Below are positions 1 through 6,329 of a stretch of DNA of 8,336 nucleotides, in pieces. The translations under genes and the position numbers were made by a program. Position 1 is the stretch's first letter; every line of letters starts with the position of its first letter. This DNA comes from JBDTSW01 sp039930945 (lineage in GTDB: Bacteria > Actinomycetota > Thermoleophilia > Solirubrobacterales > 70-9), in contig JBDTSW010000095.1 of assembly GCA_039930945.1 (NCBI GenBank), forward strand, positions 1 through 8,336. Direction: 5' to 3'. The notes under the pieces were generated by a model. The model did not search any database and had not been told where the DNA came from. It saw nothing but the letters and a program-made list of their open reading frames with translations.

Positions 1-2
1 CC

Positions 3-347
3 CTACTGCCAGCGGCCGCCGGCCTTGGCCCACGCGAGCATGTGGTCGACCGAGCAGAAGTGATCGGGGATCCGGTGCTCACCGCGGTGGCGGACCAGCA
101 GTACCTGGACGTCGCCGAGCTGCAGGCCGCAGTGGGCGCACGTTGCCGGGGCCTCGTCCGGCGCCGGCGGCTCGGCGGGCGAGTCCGCCTCCCAGTGCCC
201 GCCCTGGATCGCCCAGGGGACGACGTGCTCGAGGCGGCAGAACACGGCGCGGCGCTGGCCCGCCGGCTCGGAGGCGCGAAAGCCGTCGTCGGCCTCGACC
301 TCCACCCCACACCAGCTGCACCGCTCGGCTGCATGGCTTGTGCCCAT
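3..347 (-). CDS. Small twin zinc-knuckle protein of unknown function
   Basis: A 114-residue protein; no function is recognised. It consists of two tandem copies of one unit. Copy 1 has Cys10, Cys13, Cys37 and His41, followed by PWAIQGGHW (44-52). Copy 2 has Cys70, Cys73, Cys98 and His102, followed by AWAKAGGRW (105-113). The CxxC-x(23/24)-CxxxH spacing, with the third Cys in an 'FC' pair, resembles small treble-clef/TRASH-type zinc knuckles, so each copy probably binds one zinc ion. A Pro/Glu-rich linker (53-68) separates them. There is no signal peptide or membrane segment, so it is expected in the cytoplasm. I chose the ATG at 345-347 because the frame stays open upstream to 566 but that extension is basic, low-complexity and overlaps livH. 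No strong Shine-Dalgarno precedes it. It is divergent from livH. The stop is TAG at 3-5. Confidence 0.7.
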   Translation of the reverse strand: MGTSHAAERCSWCGVEVEADDGFRASEPAGQRRAVFCRLEHVVPWAIQGGHWEADSPAEPPAPDEAPATCAHCGLQLGDVQVLLVRHRGEHRIPDHFCSVDHMLAWAKAGGRWQ

Positions 348-368
348 TGACCGTGCTGAGGATAGTCG

Positions 369-390
369 CGCTCGCCCGCGCCGGCGAGCG
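369..390. promoter_or_regulatory. Inverted repeat between the zinc-knuckle gene and livH
   Basis: The arms CGCTCGCC (369-376) and GGCGAGCG (383-390) pair perfectly over 8 bases around a 6-base loop. The repeat lies in the 97-base gap between the divergent starts at 347 and 445, where an operator or a leader hairpin for the liv operon could sit. I found no convincing -35/-10 pair here. In DNA this GC-rich an 8-base repeat can occur by chance, so the regulatory role is an inference. Confidence 0.3.
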
Positions 391-444
391 GGTCGCGCAC
401 CGTCGCGTGTGCGGAATACGATGCCCGCGGGCATGGAGGCTGGC

Positions 445-1443
445 ATGGTTGCCGTTGAGGGAGAGCTGTCACCGATCGAGCGGCTGCGCGAGGCTGGGCG
501 CCGCCATCCGGCCCTGACAGCGCTGGCGGTCCTCGGGGTGATCGTCGTCGTTCTGATCGCGGCCAAGGGCCTTCACGACGTCGCCCAGCGAGCGGTCTTC
601 GGACTCTCGACCGGGTCGATCTACGCGCTCGGAGCCGTCGGGCTGACCCTCGTCTACGGGATCCTCAAGCTGACCAACTTCGCCCACGGGGACTACCTCA
701 CCTTTGGCGCCTACATGGCCTATGTGGTCAACATCAGCTGGGGGCTGCCGCTGTGGCTCGGGATCATCTTCGCGATGCTGATGACGGCTGCCCTCAGCGT
801 CTTCCTCGAGAAGATCATGTGGGGGCCGATGCGTGGCCGCGGCGCCGGGATCCTGCAGTTGATCCTGATGTCGATCGGCCTCGCGCTGGTGATCCGCTAC
901 AGCATCCAATACATCTGGGGCACCGAGCTGCGCAGCCTCGACGTCAACAACACCGACACGGTCGAGTTCTTCGGGCTCTCGATCGGCGTCACCCAGGCGA
1001 TCGTCATCGTGATCGGCTTCGTCACCCTGCTCGGCACCGGCCTGATGTTGCGCTACTCGCTGCTCGGCAAGCAGATGCGGGCGCTCTCGGACAACCTCGA
1101 TCTGGCGGAGACGACGGGCATCAACACCTCGCGCGTGATCCTCTACACGTGGCTGTTCGCGGGAGCCTTCGCCGGGCTGGCGGGGGTGCTCGCCGGGGCC
1201 ACGACCCAGCTCCAGCCCGAGATGGGCTTCGAGCTCCTGCTCCCGATCTTCGCGGCGGTCGTCGTCGGCGGCATCGGGAACGCCTTCGGCGCGCTCGCGG
1301 GCGGGATCCTGATGGGCATCGTGATCGAGGAGTCGACGCTGTTCGTGGATCCCGGGCTGAAGCTGGCCGTCGGCTTCCTCGTCCTCATCCTCGTCCTGAT
1401 CGTCAGGCCCCAGGGGATATTCGGGAAGGCGAGAACGGTTTGA
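445..1443 (+). CDS. livH: Branched-chain amino acid ABC transporter permease LivH
   Basis: Inner-membrane permease of the HAAT-family importer that carries Leu/Ile/Val or related substrates; it pairs with LivM to form the channel. The 332 residues are strongly hydrophobic with several membrane spans. They carry family hallmarks: STGSIYALGAVGLTLVYG followed by LTNFAHGD near the N-terminus, and the cytoplasmic coupling loop from about residue 203 (RYSLLGKQMRALSDN) that docks on the ATPases. The C-terminal end reads VRPQGIFGK, also typical. The frame is open back to 340, but that extension is arginine-rich and unlike the family. The ATG at 445 has a GGAGG at 435-439, 5 bases away, and is preferred over the ATGs at 421 and 433. 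It is the first gene of the livHMGF operon; its TGA overlaps the livM start. The actual substrate could be another amino acid, amide or urea-like compound. Confidence 0.95.
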   Translation: MVAVEGELSPIERLREAGRRHPALTALAVLGVIVVVLIAAKGLHDVAQRAVFGLSTGSIYALGAVGLTLVYGILKLTNFAHGDYLTFGAYMAYVVNISWGLPLWLGIIFAMLMTAALSVFLEKIMWGPMRGRGAGILQLILMSIGLALVIRYSIQYIWGTELRSLDVNNTDTVEFFGLSIGVTQAIVIVIGFVTLLGTGLMLRYSLLGKQMRALSDNLDLAETTGINTSRVILYTWLFAGAFAGLAGVLAGATTQLQPEMGFELLLPIFAAVVVGGIGNAFGALAGGILMGIVIEESTLFVDPGLKLAVGFLVLILVLIVRPQGIFGKARTV

Positions 1444-2414
1444 CCGAGGCGCTTCCCCTCGCGGTCAGCTTCGACGCCTTCACCAGCCTCGGCTTCTGGA
1501 CCAGCGTCGGCATCTTCGCCGGCACCTTCACGATCTTCACGCTCGGGCTGCAGCTCAACGTCGGCTACACCGGCATCTTCAACTTCGGCCAGGCCGCGTT
1601 CATGGCGATTGGCGCCTACGCGATGGCGATCCTCGTCACCGACACCGGGGTGAACTTCTGGCTCTCGCTGCCGATCGCGACCCTGATCGCGATGGCGTTC
1701 GGCCTGCTCATCGGCCTGCCCTCCGTTCGCCTGCGCGCCGACTATCTCGCGATCACGACGATCGCCGCGTCAGAGGCCGTGCGCCTGGTAGCGCTCAATG
1801 CCCGCGGCCTCACCAACGGCGCCCAGGGCATCTTCGGCTTCCGCGACGCGTGGGACTCGGCCTCCGACACGATCGAGGGCTGGCTTCAGTGGCTCGGCTG
1901 GAGCGACCCGGAGACCCTCTTCCCCCTCTTCCTGGTCGTCTGGACCGTCGCAATCGTGCTGATGTTCGTCCTCACCAGGGTCCAGCGGACCCCCTGGGGG
2001 CGGGTCCTGCGCGCCGTGCGCGAGGACGAGGACGCGGCGCGAGCGCTGGGCAAGAACGCCTTCTCCTACAAGCTGCAGTCGCTGGTGATCTCCGCGGCGC
2101 TCGGTGCGATCGCCGGCTTCTTCCTGGCAGTCAACCTGGCCTTCGTCGTGCCCGACGAGTTCGCCCCGACGTTCACCTTCCTCGGCTACGCGGCGCTGGT
2201 CCTGGGCGGCCTCGCCAGCTACTGGGGCGTGGCGGTCGGGGCGATCATCCTGCAGACGGTGCTCGAGGGGCTGCGCTTCCTCGAGCTTCCGATCTCGGAC
2301 GTGAAGGTGGCGGCGCTTCGCTTCATCATCCTCGGCTTGGTCCTGATCCTGCTGATGGCCTTCCGCCCGCAGGGAATGTTCGGCAAGCGCGAGGAGATGG
2401 TGATCGGTGACTGA
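1440..2414 (+). CDS. livM: Branched-chain amino acid ABC transporter permease LivM
   Basis: Second membrane subunit of the importer, 324 residues. The segment LGLQLNVGYTGIFNFGQAAFMAIGAYA (reading through about 1536-1622) is the LivM counterpart of the LivH 'FAHGD' region. The loop beginning near residue 183 (RTPWGRVLRAVREDEDAA) is the conserved cytoplasmic coupling segment that contacts LivG/LivF. The C-terminus, FRPQGMFGKREE, is typical of the family. The TTG at 1440-1442 is chosen as start: it overlaps the livH stop as TTGA, and GGGAAGG lies at 1423-1429. The same frame is open far upstream (to 753) only because it is a shadow frame inside livH. The livG start lies inside its last codons, an 8-base overlap, which suggests translational coupling. 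Confidence 0.94.
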   Translation: MTEALPLAVSFDAFTSLGFWTSVGIFAGTFTIFTLGLQLNVGYTGIFNFGQAAFMAIGAYAMAILVTDTGVNFWLSLPIATLIAMAFGLLIGLPSVRLRADYLAITTIAASEAVRLVALNARGLTNGAQGIFGFRDAWDSASDTIEGWLQWLGWSDPETLFPLFLVVWTVAIVLMFVLTRVQRTPWGRVLRAVREDEDAARALGKNAFSYKLQSLVISAALGAIAGFFLAVNLAFVVPDEFAPTFTFLGYAALVLGGLASYWGVAVGAIILQTVLEGLRFLELPISDVKVAALRFIILGLVLILLMAFRPQGMFGKREEMVIGD

Positions 2415-3225
2415 GGCGGTCGACGCCACCTCTGCGTCCGCGCCCGGCGCCGGCAACGGAGCCGCGATCTTCGAGGCCGACGGCGTGGTCAAGCGCTTCG
2501 GCGGAATCCGCGCGGTCGACGGTGCCTCGATGCGAGTCGGGGAGGGCTCGATCACGGCTCTGATCGGGCCCAACGGGGCCGGCAAGACGACCTTCTTCAA
2601 CGTCATCACCGGCTTCTACAAGCCCGATGGTGGCAGCGCCACCTTCGGCGGCGAGGCAGTGTTGGGACGCCCCCCCTATGCACTCGCCCGGCTGGGGATG
2701 GTCCGCACCTTCCAAATCACCAAGGCGCTCGCCGGGATGCCGGTGATCGACAACATGATGCTTGCCGCGCCCGAGCAGCCCGGCGAGAGGCTCGCCAACG
2801 TCGTCTTCCGCCCCCGCGCCTGGCGCCGGCGCGAGCGCGAGGTGCACGAGCAGGCGCTGGAGCTGCTCGAGGTCTTCAACCTGACCAAGCTCGCAGACCA
2901 GTATGCGGGCACGCTTTCGGGTGGCCAGCGCAAGCTGCTGGAGCTGGCCCGGGCGCTGATGGCACGGCCGCGCCTGCTGTTGCTCGACGAACCGATGGCC
3001 GGGATCAACCCGACCCTGGGCCGGCGCCTGCTCGACCACATGCAGCGCCTGCGCGCGGAGGAGGGGGTGAGCTTCCTCTTCGTCGAGCACGACATGGAGG
3101 TCGTGATGGGCCACTCGGACCGGGTGATCGTGATGGCCCAGGGCCGGGTGATCGCCGACGGGCTGCCCGACGAGGTGCGAAGGGACCAGGGCGTGATCGA
3201 CGCCTATCTGGGAGGGACGGCATGA
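2407..3225 (+). CDS. livG: Branched-chain amino acid ABC transporter ATPase LivG
   Basis: Cytoplasmic ATPase subunit, 272 residues, that with LivF hydrolyses ATP to drive transport through LivH/LivM. Visible motifs: Walker A GPNGAGKTT (54-62), Q-loop Gln103, signature LSGGQ (170-174), Walker B LLLLDEP (190-196) and switch His228 in VEHD. All catalytic residues are present. The pattern 'GMVRTFQ' before the Q-loop and 'EHDMEVVMGHSDRV' after Walker B are typical of LivG rather than LivF. The GTG start at 2407 overlaps livM by 8 bases and has GAGGAG at 2391-2396. About 20 N-terminal residues rich in Ala, Ser and Gly precede the ABC fold, which is slightly longer than classical LivG. The stop overlaps the livF start as ATGA. 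Confidence 0.95.
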   Translation: MTEAVDATSASAPGAGNGAAIFEADGVVKRFGGIRAVDGASMRVGEGSITALIGPNGAGKTTFFNVITGFYKPDGGSATFGGEAVLGRPPYALARLGMVRTFQITKALAGMPVIDNMMLAAPEQPGERLANVVFRPRAWRRREREVHEQALELLEVFNLTKLADQYAGTLSGGQRKLLELARALMARPRLLLLDEPMAGINPTLGRRLLDHMQRLRAEEGVSFLFVEHDMEVVMGHSDRVIVMAQGRVIADGLPDEVRRDQGVIDAYLGGTA

Positions 3226-4001
3226 CCGAGGCCACCACAAGTGGCGGCGCTCGCAACGGCGAGGTCATGCTCGAGACGGAGGGGCTGGTGGCCGGCTACG
3301 TGGCCGGGGTCGACATCCTCAACGGCGTCTCGATCAAGGTTCGAGAGGGCGAGATCGTGACCATCGTCGGCCCCAACGGTGCCGGCAAGTCGACCCTGAT
3401 CAAGACGATCTACGGGCTTCTGCACCCGCGCGCTGGAAGCATCCGCTTCCGGAGAAACGACATCAGCGATCGCAAGCCGCACGACTGCACCCATCTCGGG
3501 ATGGGGTATGTGCCGCAGCTCGACAACGTCTTCCAGACCCTGACCGTGGAGGAGAACCTCGAGATGGGGGCACTCGAGCGAAGTCGGGCCCGCGAGCAGA
3601 TCGAGCGGATGTACGAGCTCTTCCCCCGGCTCGGCAAGCGACGCACCCAGGACGCGGGGACGATGAGCGGTGGCGAGCGCCAGATGGTCGCGATGGCGCG
3701 GGCGCTGATGCCAGACCCCACGATGATCCTGCTCGACGAGCCCTCGGCCGGGCTCGCCCCGGCGTTCGTCGAGGCCATCTTCGAGAAGATCGAGGACATC
3801 AACGAGTCCGGGGTCACCGTGGTCATGGTCGAGCAGAACGCCCGGCGGGCGCTGGGGATGTCTGACCGGGGCTACGTCCTCGATCTCGGCAAGAACCGCT
3901 TCGAGGGCCCCGGCAAGGACCTGCTCGACGACCCCAAGGTTGCCGAGCTCTACCTCGGCGGCACGGCCCGGCTCGACGAGGCGAGCGGACCTCAGGCATA
4001 G
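3222..4001 (+). CDS. livF: Branched-chain amino acid ABC transporter ATPase LivF
   Basis: Second ATPase of the importer, 259 residues. Motifs: Walker A GPNGAGKST (50-58), Q-loop Gln99 in VPQLDNVF, signature MSGGE (148-152) and Walker B MILLDEP (168-174). The switch position is Gln205 (VEQNA) instead of His. This is normal in LivF, which usually has VEQN, and is not a defect. The ATG at 3222 sits in an ATGA overlap with the livG stop and has a strong GGAGGG (3211-3216) 5 bases upstream. It is the last gene of the plus-strand operon and is followed directly by a hairpin. The first 15 or so residues are a polar extension before the ABC domain. Confidence 0.95.
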   Translation: MTEATTSGGARNGEVMLETEGLVAGYVAGVDILNGVSIKVREGEIVTIVGPNGAGKSTLIKTIYGLLHPRAGSIRFRRNDISDRKPHDCTHLGMGYVPQLDNVFQTLTVEENLEMGALERSRAREQIERMYELFPRLGKRRTQDAGTMSGGERQMVAMARALMPDPTMILLDEPSAGLAPAFVEAIFEKIEDINESGVTVVMVEQNARRALGMSDRGYVLDLGKNRFEGPGKDLLDDPKVAELYLGGTARLDEASGPQA

Positions 4002-4034
4002 AGGCGGCCGGAGCCCGAAGGCCCCGGCCGCCTC
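4001..4034. terminator. GC-rich hairpin between convergent livF and livK; likely bidirectional terminator
   Basis: A perfect 11-base stem, GAGGCGGCCGG (4001-4011) with CCGGCCGCCTC (4024-4034), continues after an A/C mismatch into GCC-CGAA-GGC. It begins at the last base of the livF stop codon and lies 43 bases beyond the stop of the converging livK-type gene. No T-run follows on either strand. It is therefore not a textbook intrinsic terminator, although U-poor hairpins are common in high-GC actinobacteria. It may serve both transcripts. Confidence 0.65.
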
Positions 4035-4076
4035 ACAACTCACACGGCGCCGTAGACGCCGCGTTCGGTCGAGGGA

Positions 4077-5393
4077 CTAGCCCGTTGGCGCAGCCACCTC
4101 GACCTCATCCACGGGCGCAGGGACGCCATCCTTGAACTCGTAGATGTCGTAGACGCCAGACGTCGCGTCGCCGTTCTCGTCCATGTCGATCGGACCAGAC
4201 GCGCCCTGGTAGTCGATGTCGTCACCGTTCTGGAGCGCCTCGATCGCCGCGGGGAGCTCCTCCCAGGTGTACTGATCGCCCTCCGGGGCGCTGATGTCCT
4301 GGATGACCTCGGCCATGCTTGCACCCTCTGTGGAACCGGCGGCGACTGCGGCCAGGTAACAGAGGACCACGGCATCGAAGTTCTGAGCGTCGAACGTCTG
4401 TCGATCGACGTCAGGCTCGATGTCGCTGTCGTTCCAGAGGTCGTCGAACGCCTTCGCCCCGGCATCGTCGTCCGGCACGCCCGGCGCGGTTCCGCGCAGG
4501 CCGTTGACGGCGTCGTCGCCGGCGCCCTCGGCCAGACTGCCCGAGATCAGACCGTCCGTGACGAACGTCGTCTTCGGATCGAACCCGGCCCGCACCAGAG
4601 CGGGACCAACCTTGTTGTAGGTCTCCGGGAAGTCGACGATGACGATCCCGTCGGGGTTGCCCGAGACGATGTCAGATGCCTCGCTGTCGTAGTTCGGCAG
4701 CTTGACGTCGTAAATGGTCTCGTCGCCGATTGTGCCTCCGGCGTCCTCCCAGGCGGTGCCGAACGTGTCGGCCAAGCCTGTGCCGTAGGCGTCGTTGCGG
4801 GCGCCGATGTTGATCGTGTTGCCCTCAGCGCCACCGAGCGCCTCCTCGACCAGGTACTTGGACAGCGTCGGACCCTGGAAGGAGTCCGGCGGAGCCGTCC
4901 GGTTGACGAGGCCATTGTCATCGAGGCCGGTGATCTCATCGCTCGTCGATGCCGGCGAGATCAGGACGACCTCCTCCGGGATCGTCACCGATTCCGCGGT
5001 GGGGATCGTGTCGGCGGACGCCCAGGCGCCGGCGATGCAGCTGGCACCGTCGGAGTCGACCATCTTGCGGGCTGCCTGGACGGCCGCCTGCTGGTCGGCT
5101 CCACCACCGTTGTCCTCGGTGACGAGCTCGACCGTGTGGTCGGCGCCGGCATCCTCGATGGCTGGATTGATCACCTCGTCGACGGCGATCTGGGCCGCCT
5201 TGTCTCCGGGCGGTCCGAAGTCGGCGAGGTCGCCGCTGAGCGGGACCGAATCGCCGATCACGAGATCAAGCGTCTGCTCGCCTCCTCCTCCGCTGTCGCT
5301 GTCACTGTCGCCACAAGCTGCGAGACCGAACGACATGCCGGCCACGGCCAGGGCGAGCGCGGAAATCCTGACCTTGCCGGTCAGCCTTTCCAT
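4077..5393 (-). CDS. livK: Branched-chain amino acid ABC transporter substrate-binding lipoprotein (LivK type)
   Basis: Extracytoplasmic receptor for the importer, 438 residues, type I periplasmic-binding fold (Peripla_BP_6 family). A lipoprotein signal peptide (KVRISALALAVAGMSFG) ends in lipobox LAAC with Cys27 as the lipidation site. A Ser/Asp/Gly-rich tether (28-40) follows, then the first domain opening IGDSVPLSGDLADFGPPGDK (47-64). NGGGADQQAAVQAARKMV (95-112) is the usual early motif. Two further cysteines, Cys119 and Cys345, could form a disulfide. The mature protein is very acidic. ATG at 5393, with GAGGAGGG close upstream (5397-5404). In most liv loci this gene heads the operon; here it is on the opposite strand and converges on livF, so its expression is separable from the transporter body. 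The ligand is not determinable: Leu/Ile/Val, other amino acids, amides or urea are all possible. Confidence 0.93.
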   Translation of the reverse strand: MERLTGKVRISALALAVAGMSFGLAACGDSDSDSGGGGEQTLDLVIGDSVPLSGDLADFGPPGDKAAQIAVDEVINPAIEDAGADHTVELVTEDNGGGADQQAAVQAARKMVDSDGASCIAGAWASADTIPTAESVTIPEEVVLISPASTSDEITGLDDNGLVNRTAPPDSFQGPTLSKYLVEEALGGAEGNTINIGARNDAYGTGLADTFGTAWEDAGGTIGDETIYDVKLPNYDSEASDIVSGNPDGIVIVDFPETYNKVGPALVRAGFDPKTTFVTDGLISGSLAEGAGDDAVNGLRGTAPGVPDDDAGAKAFDDLWNDSDIEPDVDRQTFDAQNFDAVVLCYLAAVAAGSTEGASMAEVIQDISAPEGDQYTWEELPAAIEALQNGDDIDYQGASGPIDMDENGDATSGVYDIYEFKDGVPAPVDEVEVAAPTG

Positions 5394-5395
5394 AC

Positions 5396-5464
5396 ACCCT
5401 CCTCTACTCGATTTGCAGGCCGTATCCGGCCTCCCATGCCGTCATTCCTATCAGGGAGGAGGGT
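5396..5464 (-). promoter_or_regulatory. Possible leader structure hiding the livK Shine-Dalgarno
   Basis: On the livK strand the ribosome-binding stretch GAGGAGGGT (5404-5396) is perfectly complementary over 9 bases to ACCCTCCTC (5464-5456) upstream. Between them lies a perfect 6-base hairpin, AGGCCG-GATA-CGGCCT (5432-5417). If transcription starts upstream of 5464, the mRNA could fold with its ribosome-binding site sequestered. A competing reading puts a promoter inside this stretch, in which case the upstream arm is not transcribed. It matches no riboswitch class I know. Confidence 0.33.
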
Positions 5465-5473
5465 CTGAGGCAA
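5445..5473 (-). promoter_or_regulatory. Candidate promoter for livK
   Basis: On the minus strand TTGCCT (5473-5468) and TAGGAA (5450-5445) are 17 bases apart, matching a housekeeping sigma promoter at 4 of 6 and 3 of 6 positions. Transcription would start near 5438 and give a leader of about 45 bases containing the 5432-5417 hairpin and the Shine-Dalgarno. The match is modest and excludes the longer leader fold described separately. Confidence 0.3.
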
Positions 5474-5482
5474 GGCGCGCCT

Positions 5483-5986
5483 TCAGGCGGCTTCCCCAGG
5501 GGCGGGCTCGGCCCCTCCGACGGCGACCCGTCGCCACTCGGCTATTTTTCCGTCGGAGATCACGAAGGCGGTCTCGGCGGTGCTCTGAGAGCCCTGGCCG
5601 CAGGTGCCCGGGCCCGGTCGCTCGGACAGCTCGAAGGTCGCGGTGGTGAAGTCGCCCTCGGTCTGGGCGTCGACCAGGATCGCGCCGCAGGGAAGCGAGA
5701 GGTTGAACAGGCGCGCGTCGTCGCGGTTGCGGATCCGCAGCAGGACGCCGTTCTCGACCACGCTCGGGATCGCGAAGTAGGAGGCGGCGGCGTCGATGTC
5801 GCCCTCGCGCAGGGCGTCGGACCAGGCCTCGATCACCTTCACGTCGGCGGGATCGGCCTCCCCGGTCACCTCCTGTCCCGAGCCGTCGCTCGCCGGCGGC
5901 GGCCCGGGATCGTCGCCGCCGCCACACCCGGCGAGGGCGAGCAGGCCCAGCAGGGTGAGGGCCGAGATCGAAGCGCGGTGGCTCAC
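5483..5986 (-). CDS. NTF2-like lipoprotein of unknown function
   Basis: About 167 residues from the GTG at 5986. The N-terminus SHRASISALTLLGLLALAGC is a lipoprotein signal peptide with lipobox LAGC, Cys21 being lipidated. A Gly/Pro/Asp-rich tether follows. The body opens with VIEAWSDALREGDIDAAASY and ends with AFVISDGKIAEWRRV, the first-helix and last-strand pattern of SnoaL/NTF2-like domains; this is fold resemblance, not function. Cys100 and Cys129 might form a disulfide. A GTG at 6022, in the same frame, has GGGAGG at 6040-6035 (12 bases away), but it would put an acidic 12-residue stretch before the signal peptide, so I prefer 5986. It lies behind livK on the same strand with an 89-base gap, too large to call an operon. 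An anchored binding or accessory protein at the cell surface is plausible. Confidence 0.75.
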   Translation of the reverse strand: MSHRASISALTLLGLLALAGCGGGDDPGPPPASDGSGQEVTGEADPADVKVIEAWSDALREGDIDAAASYFAIPSVVENGVLLRIRNRDDARLFNLSLPCGAILVDAQTEGDFTTATFELSERPGPGTCGQGSQSTAETAFVISDGKIAEWRRVAVGGAEPAPGEAA

Positions 5987-6040
5987 CCACTCAGTATCGC
6001 GATTCGCACCCTCGGCGCCCACCCAAGGCGTTTACCTCCC

Positions 6041-6071
6041 TTGACTCCTGGCAAGTGTCAAGTGGCGACAC
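6041..6071. promoter_or_regulatory. Inverted repeats and a -35-like TTGACA upstream of the lipoprotein gene
   Basis: TTGAC (6041-6045) and GTCAA (6057-6061) form one inverted repeat; GTGTC (6055-6059) and GACAC (6067-6071) form another that overlaps it. On the minus strand 6061-6056 reads TTGACA, a perfect -35 hexamer, directed toward the lipoprotein gene. No good -10 lies 16-18 bases downstream. The block also marks the change from importer DNA to the accessory-looking segment. Confidence 0.25.
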
Positions 6072-6082
6072 GTAGGGGTCAG

Positions 6083-6274
6083 TCATTCCGGTCGCTCCCT
6101 CAGCCTGACCCACGCCGCGAGTTCTCGGGCGAAGCGGCCCTCAGCGTCCTCCCGGGTCTTTCCCATCACCCCTATTCGCAGGGGTTCCCCGGTCTGACTC
6201 ACGGCCAGCCAACCGCCAGGGGTCTCAAAGAAGTCAGCCCTGGTGGCGCGGATGCCCTCAGCCGTGTAACGCAT
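6083..6274 (-). CDS. Small HicB-like protein, no HicA partner
   Basis: A 63-residue protein. The order of a strand (GGWLAVS), a second strand (LRIGVMG), then TREDAEGRFARELAAWVRL as a helix resembles the beta-beta-alpha core of HicB-type antitoxins, which read 'GGY.A..P...G...G.T.EEA...'. It lacks the C-terminal DNA-binding part of full HicB, and no HicA-like double-stranded-RNA-binding toxin is encoded beside it. It may be an orphan or simply share the fold. ATG at 6274 with AGGAAA about 7-12 bases upstream. It is divergent from the DUF5343 gene, with 55 bases between the starts. Codon use looks genuine, rich in G/C at third positions. Function unproven. Confidence 0.6.
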   Translation of the reverse strand: MRYTAEGIRATRADFFETPGGWLAVSQTGEPLRIGVMGKTREDAEGRFARELAAWVRLRERPE

Positions 6275-6285
6275 AAGGCCATTTC

Positions 6286-6307
6286 CTGTTACAGTGGACG
6301 GCGTCCA
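6286..6307. promoter_or_regulatory. Two abutting palindromes in a divergent promoter region; likely operator
   Basis: CTGT-T-ACAG (6286-6294) is followed without a gap by TGGACG-G-CGTCCA (6295-6307); both are perfect with one central base. They fill the middle of the 55-base gap between the HicB-like gene and the DUF5343 gene. On the minus strand TTTAGA and TGTAAC lie 16 bases apart and flank the larger palindrome, so a bound repressor would block a promoter toward the HicB-like gene. The binding protein is unknown. Confidence 0.45.
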
Positions 6308-6329
6308 AATCTAAACGAGGTACGAGGTA

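Noticed and set aside
340..444. Longer livH starting at GTG 340 or ATG 421
   Set aside because: The extension is Arg-rich and unlike permeases. ATG 445 has a GGAGG at correct spacing.
753..1439. Upstream extension of the livM frame
   Set aside because: This part is a shadow of livH, rich in Arg, Asp and His. LivM homology begins at the TTG at 1440.
3822..3840. Missing switch histidine in LivF as a defect
   Set aside because: Gln in the VEQN motif at this position is the usual state of LivF proteins.
1770..4043. Long minus-strand frames opposite livM, livG and livF
   Set aside because: They mirror codons of well-recognised genes and encode no recognisable domains.
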